From contig JACPSF010000276.1 of the NCBI GenBank assembly GCA_016193385.1, positions 1-14,890 on the forward strand: a DNA stretch of 14,890 nt. Reading direction: 5' to 3'. Source of the stretch: Deltaproteobacteria bacterium (GTDB taxonomy: Bacteria > Desulfobacterota_B > Binatia > UBA9968). The notes beneath the pieces are model-generated. The model was not told where the DNA came from. It was given only the letters and a program-made list of their open reading frames with translations, and searched no databases. The position numbers were made by a program, and so were the translations under genes. This document shows, one piece after another, positions 1 through 6,090 of the stretch. How positions within the stretch are numbered: position 1 is the first letter of the stretch; the number at the start of each line of letters is the position of its first letter.

Positions 1-205
1 GGTCCATGTGCGCCACGCAGGCCACGGCGGGCTCGTGGTCCAAAGAACCGGCGATGATGTTCCCGTATTCCTCCAGCGAAAAGTCGATGTCTGCATTTCT
101 CAGTTCCTGACCTAAAAAAGCACTCACAAAGCCCTCATGAAAAGGGGCGGTAGGCTGAGAGAGGAGTCTTTGGAGGAAGTTCACCAAGTCGAAGCGGGTC
201 GCCAT
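1..205 (-). CDS. M42/M20-type metallopeptidase, N-terminal part (runs off the left edge)
   Basis: This is the first 68 codons of a gene starting with ATG at 205 and reading off the window edge. The product begins MATRFDLVNFLQRLLSQPTA and reaches VACVAHMD at residues 61-68. The early helix with PTAPFHE, a middle EYGNIIA strand and the final AHMD are the arrangement of the N-terminal catalytic domain of zinc aminopeptidases of the M42/M20/M28 group, where the His and Asp of AHMD help bind metal. The rest of the catalytic residues lie outside the window, so family assignment is by pattern only. No Shine-Dalgarno sequence precedes the ATG: a 145 bp repeat element ends 2 bases upstream. The minus strand reads TATAAT directly before the ATG, so expression may depend on the element or be leaderless. 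It is not obviously linked to the T2SS. Confidence 0.6.
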   Translation of the reverse strand, partial: MATRFDLVNFLQRLLSQPTAPFHEGFVSAFLGQELRNADIDFSLEEYGNIIAGSLDHEPAVACVAHMD

Positions 206-207
206 AT

Positions 208-352
208 TATAGTGACGAAATTAAATAAGTTGACATCAAATCCCCTCTCGCTCTCCTAAATCCCCCTCTATCCCCCTTTACCAAAGGGGGAGAAAGGGGG
301 ATTTGAGGGAGGATAGGGTGATCATGGTAATTTTCTTTTTTCCTTCACTATA
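208..352. mobile_element. 145 bp MITE-like repeat, copy 1
   Basis: The element begins TATAGTGACG and ends CCTTCACTATA, giving imperfect terminal inverted repeats (TATAGTGA, then one mismatch, then GGAA-like) bounded by TA dinucleotides. The centre folds into a long C-rich/G-rich hairpin whose core TCCCCCTTTACCAAAGGGGGA is a perfect 9 bp stem with a 3-base loop. A second copy of identical length lies at 14711-14855; aligned without gaps I count 8 differences in 145. Short, non-coding, TIR-bearing, palindromic and TA-flanked fits a non-autonomous miniature element of the IS630/Tc1-mariner type; the superfamily is inference. It sits 2 bases upstream of the peptidase start codon. Confidence 0.75.
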
Positions 353-452
353 GCTCAAAGCTACTATCACCGATCACCCTTCTTTTCCACGCCGGCTTTG
401 TTCCATTGAGAATGGCCTCACCGTTGACCACCGGAGGGCAGGCCCGGAGCGG

Positions 453-536
453 ATGGAAGCCGAGATCAAGAAGCTCGGCTTTCCGGTCACGTTTTTGAAT
501 CCGGACCTGGGTAGGTTTTACACGTTTACGAAGTAA
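453..536 (+). pseudogene. Possible remnant of a plus-strand gene (C-terminal fragment), unrecognised
   Basis: A short plus-strand reading frame runs from ATG 453 to TAA 536 and encodes 27 residues, MEAEIKKLGFPV followed by an aromatic-rich end FYTFTK. In the same frame upstream (about 415-452) the translation ENGLTVDHRRAGPER also looks protein-like, but the frame then degrades towards the repeat element. This looks like the tail of a gene whose 5' part has been lost. I do not recognise the family. It is the only plus-strand coding-like stretch in the window and lies in the otherwise gene-free 353-573 interval between the repeat and gspC. It could also be chance. Confidence 0.25.
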
Positions 537-573
537 GCAATAGTTCCGGCACAGGCGCTGAGAGTTCCTTCAA

Positions 574-1170
574 CTAGGGGCTAGACCGCGTAGCGGGGAC
601 CTCTCCTGGTCTGGCGCGTGGGATTCTGGACTGGGGTGGCGGGCTGGGCGGGGGCGGAGCCGACGCTTTTTGTCTCGGCTCCTCTACTTTTCGGGAAAAA
701 TCGATCGTGAGTTCCACTTTTGAGGCCCCCTTGCTGAAAACAACTCTATTCTCGTTAATTTCGGCCAACGCAAATCCTTCTATCGTATCACCCAGTTTAA
801 GTCGCAGCATGGAGGGCGAACTTGCCTGCACCCTCGGAGCTGGGGTACGCATCGTGGATGGCTCTTGGAATATCGCATAACGTGTGTTCCCGAGTATCGC
901 CGTTCCCACAAGAACCATACTTCGGATTCGTTGCAAAGCAACCGACGACGCTGCCCCTTCCTGCGTTTGACCCGCTCCCCTCTCCGGGTCGAAAAGGTTC
1001 TTATCTACAATGACCTTCGTGCTTACAGACTGGGGGTCCGAAGACTCTTTCACCGCTTGCTCCACGACAGGCAACTCCTTGCTTTTTGCTGGCTTAGGAA
1101 GATCCCATGGCCCTTTTTCCCAGACCCGATAGGTCCAAAAAAACACCAGGACCGTAGCCGTCAGGAGCAA
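574..1170 (-). CDS. gspC: T2SS inner-membrane protein GspC-like (no PDZ domain)
   Basis: The product (198 residues from a TTG start at 1170) has an N-terminal membrane segment (about residues 1-14), a linker, a KNLFDPERG motif at 57-65, and a homology-region-like beta domain at about 85-155 (VLVGTAILG, RYAIF, LGDTIEGFALAEI, RVVFSKG). It ends in a Pro/Ser/Arg-rich tail. This is the GspC pattern: an inner-membrane clamp whose periplasmic HR domain contacts the GspD secretin. The C-terminal PDZ or coiled-coil domain of classical GspC is absent. TTG 1170 is the only canonical start in frame, but it leaves no positive residues before the membrane helix. The open frame continues upstream to 1239 with a RR pair just before the helix and a good ribosome-binding site (1208-1212) in front of an ATT at 1200, which may be the real start. 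It follows gspM by 124 bp and is the last T2SS gene seen. Confidence 0.8.
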   Translation of the reverse strand: MLLTATVLVFFWTYRVWEKGPWDLPKPAKSKELPVVEQAVKESSDPQSVSTKVIVDKNLFDPERGAGQTQEGAASSVALQRIRSMVLVGTAILGNTRYAIFQEPSTMRTPAPRVQASSPSMLRLKLGDTIEGFALAEINENRVVFSKGASKVELTIDFSRKVEEPRQKASAPPPPSPPPQSRIPRARPGEVPATRSSP

Positions 1171-1294
1171 AACGCTCAGTATGGACGCGCGCCTAAAAAT
1201 CCCTTGCCCTCCAGGCCCAAGCTTGCGACAGAGTGGATTTTAATCCCTATGCGGTTTCTGGTCAAATTGGACTGAAACAGACGCCAGCAGGGCT

Positions 1295-1987
1295 TCAGGC
1301 CGATGGCTTGGTCCCGCTCTTGCTTGGAGCTTTCCTCTCGTCGGCTTTAGTCTTGGCTTGCCCCGCTTCAGGCTTTGCGGGAGGTGGCTGGCTTCGGACA
1401 AACCCGGAGATGATCAGGCTCACGCGTAAGTTTTGCTCCAGGGCTTGTCCCGGCTGCTGCTGGGCGGCGGCAACGACCGGTCGGAACAGAGAGCGGATAT
1501 TCAGCTCGTCCACAACCAAAAGCTTTTCTGAAGCCTCGATGCCTTTGACCAGGTTCACCAACTGGTCGATCCGACCGCTGACCTCCACCTGAATCGGGAT
1601 CTTGGTAAAAGGACCCTTGACATCCGGGTTTAACACCCTCGTGGTGATGAGCTGGACGCCCTCTTTTCCTGCGAGCGCCTGCACGGCTTGCTGAAGGTCC
1701 GAAGCGCTGACCGAGGGCGTGTCTCCCGTGAGGAGGGACGGCTCGACCGCCGCAAGCTCGGCTCGAGCCGCCTCCAGCCCCGCGCCAACTGCCGCTTTTT
1801 GGTTCAAGTAGCGGAGATTTTTCTCCAAAAGCTGGGGCTGCATCTCGAGCTCGGCGCTGACCCACTCCCTCCACTCCAAAAAAGGCCAGAGCAAAAGATA
1901 ACGAGCCAAAACCAAAAGCAGAATGAAAAAGGCCGTGGCGGCAAGTGCCTTCTCTCTTTTGGATAATCTGGCCCACAGGTGCTTCAT
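1295..1987 (-). CDS. gspM: T2SS inner-membrane platform protein GspM (PilO-like)
   Basis: This 230-residue protein has a short basic cytoplasmic N-terminus (KHLWARLSKREK), one membrane helix at about 15-36, a coiled-coil stretch (about 40-80) and a periplasmic domain (about 90-195) with alternating helices and strands of the PilO/GspM ferredoxin-like type (KIPIQVEVSGRIDQLVNLV). It ends in an Ala/Lys/Pro-rich tail. GspM pairs with GspL in the inner-membrane assembly platform. Its ATG overlaps the gspL stop by four bases (ATGA), so coupled translation and a stoichiometric L-M pair are likely. Sequence conservation in this family is weak, so the call rests on topology plus position. Confidence 0.85.
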   Translation of the reverse strand: MKHLWARLSKREKALAATAFFILLLVLARYLLLWPFLEWREWVSAELEMQPQLLEKNLRYLNQKAAVGAGLEAARAELAAVEPSLLTGDTPSVSASDLQQAVQALAGKEGVQLITTRVLNPDVKGPFTKIPIQVEVSGRIDQLVNLVKGIEASEKLLVVDELNIRSLFRPVVAAAQQQPGQALEQNLRVSLIISGFVRSQPPPAKPEAGQAKTKADERKAPSKSGTKPSA

Positions 1988-3429
1988 GGGTTTGCTGTTT
2001 TCGTTTTCGACCGTTCGATATCGGCCCTAACCGAAAAGGTGTCGCGGTTATCGCGCCCCCGATTGGAGGGGGCGGTAAACTTCACGTTTTCAAATAGCGG
2101 GGAGCGCTCCAAGATAGGAATCAAGTTGGAGGCGTTCTCGGCGCTTCCTTGCAACTCCACGCTATCGGTTCGATAGCGCAGGCTCGAAAGATATGCGGTT
2201 GTAGGCACGATGCGCGCTAGCTCCTCGAGAATTTTCAAGATCTCCCCTTTGTTCCCGCTCAGCTCGGAGAGCGACAGCCTCTCTTTACGCAGTCTGTTGA
2301 GCTGTTCCTCTTCGCGGCGCAGGGCCGCCACAGCGGGAGCGATTTTCTCATTTTCCTTTTGCAGTTGGCGTAACCGGATTTCGCCTTTTAAGGGGTAACT
2401 TCCTCCCCAGGCACAAAATCCAAGGATGAGGAGAGCGGTAATGGCGGCATTTAATCTGGAGAGAGCTTTGCCCGCTGCGCTCTTTTCCGATCCAGGAAGC
2501 AGATTTACTGAAAAAGTGGCTTCTCGTAGCCCGCGTAAAGCCGCGCCCACCGCAGGAATGAAAAAAGGATGGCCCAGCTCGTTATTGGCGCCCAACCTCG
2601 CGGTGCCCGCGGTTAGCAAGTTCTCAACCTGAAACGATTCCTTTTCCCCTGAGAGAAGGAAATCCGCTAAGTAGCCGCCCCACCCGAACAAACGAGGAGA
2701 GTCAGCCACACAGCGGTGAAAAATCTCCTTGCCTGTGCCGCTAATCCATTCGGCGTGAGGCAGCCAATGGTTAAAAAGAATCTCGGGCTCCTCGATCCAT
2801 CCGTTGCCTCCGACATTTAGCCCGACCAAGTCCCACGCGCCTTTTTGTTCCCCTAAGACGACAGCCGGACCTTTGATGTCGTCCGTGGCAAAGAGAAGGT
2901 AATTCGCAATCGCCGTAGCCGTAGTCTCCACCCCTTTCGGCCTTATGCCAAACGCATCAAGAACGTCGAGAATCTCGTCCAGGATTCTCTTGGGTACGGC
3001 AAAGAGAAAGACGGGGATCTTGTCCCCTTTTTTACCCCCGGGCAGAAAATCGTAATAGACGTCTTCCCGGCGCAAGGGGATCTGCCTTTCGAGTTCATAT
3101 TCTACCGCCTGAGTAAGATTTTCCTTGGCGACTTGAGGGAAAGAGAGCTCAAGGGAGATGGCCAGATGTGGCGAAAGGCAAATATAAAACGGATCTCTGG
3201 CAGGATCGAAGTGCGGTAGAAGGGTGCGGATCGCCTGGCTAAGCGCCTGCCGCCTCTGGGAGGGATTTTCACCGGGAGCGATCTCCGTCAGCTCCTGGGA
3301 GACCACGGAGATGGGAAATAAGCTCTTCCGCATCCGCACCAGACAAAGTCGGTCGGGCAACACAAAAAGGCCCGCGCTTTTAAGAAAGTCGGCCCGCGAG
3401 AGATCTTTAATCCACCGAGCGTAAGTCAT
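1984..3429 (-). CDS. gspL: T2SS inner-membrane platform protein GspL (PilM-PilN-like fusion)
   Basis: The 481-residue product joins an actin-like cytoplasmic domain (about 1-300; PilM-like segments include FYICLSPHLAISLELSFPQV at 81-100 and VEYELERQIPLRREDVYYDF) to a PilN-like half. The SVNLLPGSE motif (about 307-315) marks the junction, followed by a membrane helix at about 326-346, a Glu/Arg-rich coiled coil at about 349-392 and a periplasmic domain (TTAYLSSLRYRTDSVELQGSA). GspL recruits the GspE ATPase on the cytoplasmic face and binds GspM. ATG 3429 is used; no clear Shine-Dalgarno sequence precedes it, but a TATAAT lies 12 bases upstream, in the 87 bp gap after gspK, so L-M-C may have their own promoter. 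Confidence 0.88.
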   Translation of the reverse strand: MTYARWIKDLSRADFLKSAGLFVLPDRLCLVRMRKSLFPISVVSQELTEIAPGENPSQRRQALSQAIRTLLPHFDPARDPFYICLSPHLAISLELSFPQVAKENLTQAVEYELERQIPLRREDVYYDFLPGGKKGDKIPVFLFAVPKRILDEILDVLDAFGIRPKGVETTATAIANYLLFATDDIKGPAVVLGEQKGAWDLVGLNVGGNGWIEEPEILFNHWLPHAEWISGTGKEIFHRCVADSPRLFGWGGYLADFLLSGEKESFQVENLLTAGTARLGANNELGHPFFIPAVGAALRGLREATFSVNLLPGSEKSAAGKALSRLNAAITALLILGFCAWGGSYPLKGEIRLRQLQKENEKIAPAVAALRREEEQLNRLRKERLSLSELSGNKGEILKILEELARIVPTTAYLSSLRYRTDSVELQGSAENASNLIPILERSPLFENVKFTAPSNRGRDNRDTFSVRADIERSKTKTANP

Positions 3430-3441
3430 AAAACAACCACT

Positions 3442-3447
3442 ATTATA
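3442..3447 (-). promoter_or_regulatory. Possible -10 box upstream of gspL
   Basis: The minus strand reads TATATAATAG here, containing a consensus TATAAT 12 bases before the gspL ATG, in one of the few real gaps in the cluster. At 16-18 bp spacing I find no good -35 hexamer, and the predicted start site would leave a leader of only a few bases. It is a candidate internal promoter, possibly giving a leaderless transcript. Confidence 0.25.
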
Positions 3448-3516
3448 TAGAATAACGGGGATTGACTGCCAGGGGATAAATTACTCAGTCCTCATTGCCC
3501 GGCCCTTCTCGGGTCC

Positions 3517-4566
3517 TCACGACTCGATCCCCGGTATGTCCCGATCCACCCAGCGAATCAGTTGATAACCGGCCTGCCCTCCGACCAACCGGATCACCGC
3601 CTTGACCCGGCGCGATGCCACCATATCCCCATGGCGCCCTACCGCCTCAATGGTAAGAACGGAAGGGTTCGTAAAAACAAACTGACGCAGGATCGCATCT
3701 CCGGCAGCGATCCCCAAGATTTTCAGCAAATCCGCGACGGGTTTCTCCGACAGTTTTTTCCTCTCTTCCACGAAGGCTCGGCTCTTATCCAACGGCAACC
3801 CGACCAGCGCGCGGATGACCTCGGCCGAGGCAGTGCGCAGGTTGATTCGGTCAATAGGGCTGTCGACAGTGAAAATGTCCTTCAAGCCGATTTCAGACTC
3901 GCTCCCGTAGAAAAGCCCCGGGGTCATCCCCCTCACCCAAAGAAGCTCTTCCACCGTATCGAATGGCCCATTTTTGGCTGTATACGAGGGCGATAGAGAA
4001 AGGTAATAGTCACTTTCCGTCCCATTCGTCCGGTGAAGATCATCCTCATCCCGCCAGTCCAAAATAGAATCGACGAGAATGGATTTGCGGGACTCTTCAA
4101 CTCCCAGGTTGGTGAAAATGCGTCTCAGGGTGACGTCATCGACGCGATTGAGGCTGACCTTCCCCCCCTCATCCACCAAACGTACACGATAAACACCCTC
4201 TCCCAAATTTCCCTCGCTCCAGCTCCCGTCCGCAACCTGCCAGCCTTGTGTCAGAGGAAACCCCGGACTAGCGGCTGGGTTTTCCAATGCTGGTCTTTCC
4301 AGCAGGCGAAAGAGCCCTTCCTGAAATCCCGCAAGCGCAAGATAATAGCTTTCGGACTCCTCTGCATAATGGTGCGCCGCCATCCCTTCCTCTCGCACGG
4401 AAGAGGAAAAATCAAAGGCCACGACAAACAGAAAGATAAAAATCCACAGCACGACCACCAGAGCAACACCGCGCTCATTAAGAGATTGCGAATTTCGGAT
4501 CGCGGATTTCGAATTGCAAGATTTGCGATCCACATTTCGCATTTCGCAATTCGCAATGGTTTTCAT
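3517..4566 (-). CDS. gspK: T2SS minor pseudopilin GspK
   Basis: The 349-residue product is the large minor pseudopilin that caps the T2SS pseudopilus with GspI and GspJ. After a prepilin cleavage site NERG/VALVV (cleavage after residue 33) comes the hydrophobic stem helix VALVVVLWIFIFLFVVAFDF, then the large globular head with the family motif DWRDEDD (about 170-176) followed by NGTESDYY, and a later helix-hairpin-helix-like segment (VEELLWVRGM). Start ATG 4566 is chosen because it overlaps the gspJ stop in ATGA; the reading frame stays open upstream to 4680 inside gspJ. The 33-residue leader is unusually long and is encoded by low-complexity repeat DNA; ATG at codon 9 and GTG at codon 12 are alternative starts. 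A gap of 87 bp separates it from gspL. Confidence 0.9.
   Translation of the reverse strand: MKTIANCEMRNVDRKSCNSKSAIRNSQSLNERGVALVVVLWIFIFLFVVAFDFSSSVREEGMAAHHYAEESESYYLALAGFQEGLFRLLERPALENPAASPGFPLTQGWQVADGSWSEGNLGEGVYRVRLVDEGGKVSLNRVDDVTLRRIFTNLGVEESRKSILVDSILDWRDEDDLHRTNGTESDYYLSLSPSYTAKNGPFDTVEELLWVRGMTPGLFYGSESEIGLKDIFTVDSPIDRINLRTASAEVIRALVGLPLDKSRAFVEERKKLSEKPVADLLKILGIAAGDAILRQFVFTNPSVLTIEAVGRHGDMVASRRVKAVIRLVGGQAGYQLIRWVDRDIPGIES
4493..4557. repeat. Short-period AT-rich repeat encoding the GspK leader
   Basis: Degenerate units related to ATTGCGAATTTCG recur across this stretch. On the minus strand it is translated as IANCEMRNV...NSKSAIRNSQS, the leader peptide of GspK. The composition differs sharply from the surrounding GC-rich coding sequence. 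Similar units lie at the gspJ start (5171-5214). Confidence 0.7.
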
Positions 4567-5219
4567 GGCGCTAAAACCGCCATCATGACCGGAAAAACCC
4601 AACGGATCTCCTGCCCGCTTTCGTTGCGATAATTCAGCCGAACCGCCCGGGGAAGGCCGTTCCGTTCCTTTCCGTCCCATTCCTCAGACCAGCTTTCCTC
4701 TCCACTCTTAGGATCCTGATAAAGATAATCGATGTGAAAATCCGTGATCGCTCGGGCAAGCACGACCCTGTTCTTATAGCCCGTTCCAGCCTCCTGGTCT
4801 TGAATGCGCACAGGGGTCTCCTCTGCGAGAATCAAATTCCCTGCCCCCTCGCCTTCCAAAGAAATGCTGACCTTGGACATGCCTCTGCCCCCCATCCCCT
4901 GAGAGACAGCGGAAACAAAGGTAAGATGATCTGCCGCGCCCGAAAAAAAAATCGCCGGCTGCTGGGATGAGGAGCGGTAAGGGTAACCCGATCGAATATA
5001 ACCCGCCAAAAGTTCCTCCGTAGAGCGCAGATTCTGACTTACCTCAGAGCGAGCTTGGGCTTTTTCCACTGCCCTATGGCCCACATAAAAGGCCCCGTAA
5101 ACGGTTAGCAGCAACAGGGTTAAAAGGGTCATGGCAATGCTTAATTCGACCAGAGTGAATCCAGCCTGAGATCTGCAATTCGAAATTTGAGATTTGAAAT
5201 TTGAAATTCGAAATGTCAT
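4563..5219 (-). CDS. gspJ: T2SS minor pseudopilin GspJ
   Basis: The 218-residue product carries a class III prepilin signature: leader of 20 residues ending SQAG, cleavage before FTLVELSIAMTLLTLLLLTV, Glu at mature position 5, and the hydrophobic stem helix. The head contains the long strand-rich region usual for GspJ (HLTFVSAVSQ, VSISLEGEG, AITDFHIDYLYQD, LPRAVRLNY). GspJ forms the pseudopilus tip with GspI and GspK. ATG 5219 overlaps the gspI stop (ATGA), and no other ATG, GTG or TTG exists between it and the cleavage site, so the start is fixed. The leader (TFRISNFKSQISN) is translated from AT-rich repeat DNA. Confidence 0.92.
   Translation of the reverse strand: MTFRISNFKSQISNCRSQAGFTLVELSIAMTLLTLLLLTVYGAFYVGHRAVEKAQARSEVSQNLRSTEELLAGYIRSGYPYRSSSQQPAIFFSGAADHLTFVSAVSQGMGGRGMSKVSISLEGEGAGNLILAEETPVRIQDQEAGTGYKNRVVLARAITDFHIDYLYQDPKSGEESWSEEWDGKERNGLPRAVRLNYRNESGQEIRWVFPVMMAVLAP
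5171..5214. repeat. Short-period AT-rich repeat encoding the GspJ leader
   Basis: The plus strand has repeated units of the form AATTCGAAATTTGAGATTTG and GAAATTTGAAATTCGAAAT. Read on the minus strand it encodes most of the GspJ leader peptide. The unit is closely related in style to the repeat in the gspK leader (4493-4557). Confidence 0.7.
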
Positions 5220-5626
5220 GATCTCTTCTTCACCAAGCGCAAAGTCTTCATCTCAATCTGTTTCTCCCGCTCTCCGTCCCGGTACCTCATTTCAAGCGTA
5301 ATCTCCTTCAACTCCCAAGCGCCCGGGGAAAGCCGCTTGAATTCCTCGCCGACAGGCGCAACGTTTAGCGTCCAGCGATATTCCTCCCCAAAAGCCCCCT
5401 CCGCTTGACCCTCCGGGACTTCGCGATGAACCAGAAATTCGTCCATCACCTGCCGCCCGTAGGTTACCGCCGCGGTTCTAGCGTAGCTCCTGGACCCTAG
5501 CCGAAGGCCCAGGGAGAAAATCTCCAGGAGGGTCACAACCCCCAAGCCGACAATGGCCATGGCCACCACAACTTCGAGAAGCGTGAATGCCTCGCGACAC
5601 TCGCCATTGAAGATTTGCAGTTTCAT
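5216..5626 (-). CDS. gspI: T2SS minor pseudopilin GspI
   Basis: The 136-residue product has a 13-residue leader (ending GECREA), then FTLLEVVVAMAIVGLGVVTL with Glu at mature position 5, the pseudopilin stem helix, and a short head (about 110 residues) ending in EMKTLRLVKKRS. Length and position between gspH and gspJ match GspI, the minor pseudopilin that nucleates the I-J-K tip complex. The residue before the cleavage site is Ala rather than the nearly invariant Gly; Ala is known to be tolerated less well by prepilin peptidase. The ATG overlaps the gspH stop by four bases and the TGA overlaps the gspJ ATG. Confidence 0.9.
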   Translation of the reverse strand: MKLQIFNGECREAFTLLEVVVAMAIVGLGVVTLLEIFSLGLRLGSRSYARTAAVTYGRQVMDEFLVHREVPEGQAEGAFGEEYRWTLNVAPVGEEFKRLSPGAWELKEITLEMRYRDGEREKQIEMKTLRLVKKRS

Positions 5627-6090
5627 CGGGCCTTCCTCTGCACCACGACCACTCTACCCGTAAGCGGCTCCAACTGAATAATATAGCCGGACCCCTGGCG
5701 GGATGAAATCCCAATCTCCCCCCCGAGAGCGCTCCCGTTGGGAAAAAAGAGGAAGCGCCTTAGCCCTTCCTCGGCCGGTTCCCCTCCCTCGATCCCAGTC
5801 ATCACCATGTCTGAGGGTAAAAGGACTTTGTCGCCCGCCAGGGTCTGATAACTGTTCTCAGACGGATTGAGAACGAGGTACTGGAGGGCGTTTTCATAGA
5901 CTGCCCTGCGACGGAGGTCCCGAGCAACAGCAGCCAGCTCCAGGACAGACTGTCTCAGTTCTCTCTCTTTGAGCCCTCGATCAATCGCCGGAAGGACAAG
6001 AGCGCTACTCACCACCAGGAGCAAAAGGACCACCAGAAGCTCTAGCAGGGAAAAACCCCACCTACCTCTCCCAGCTCGTGATGTCGGCAT
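5623..6090 (-). CDS. gspH: T2SS minor pseudopilin GspH
   Basis: The 155-residue product starts MPTSRAGRGRWG, is cleaved before FSLLELLVVLLLLVVSSALV (Glu at mature position 5), and has a strand-rich head with the late GXXGYIIQLEPLTGRVVV-type strands typical of GspH. GspH is the minor pseudopilin linking the tip complex to the GspG shaft. The frame stays open upstream to 6300, but that extension lies within gspG; ATG 6090 is chosen because it gives a normal 12-residue basic leader and is preceded by a run of seven G (6100-6106 on the complementary strand). It overlaps the gspG end by 29 bases and the gspI start by four. Confidence 0.9.
   Translation of the reverse strand: MPTSRAGRGRWGFSLLELLVVLLLLVVSSALVLPAIDRGLKERELRQSVLELAAVARDLRRRAVYENALQYLVLNPSENSYQTLAGDKVLLPSDMVMTGIEGGEPAEEGLRRFLFFPNGSALGGEIGISSRQGSGYIIQLEPLTGRVVVVQRKAR

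Noticed and set aside
230..258. TTGACA on the plus strand inside the MITE as a -35 box (also at 14733)
   Set aside because: No acceptable -10 at 16-18 bp spacing; the hexamer is followed by C-rich sequence.
260..305. MITE central hairpin as a Rho-independent terminator
   Set aside because: Strong stem but no T-run directly after it on either strand.
4567..4680. Upstream extension of gspK to 4680
   Set aside because: It lies in gspJ in another frame; ATG 4566 is coupled to the gspJ stop and begins the leader.
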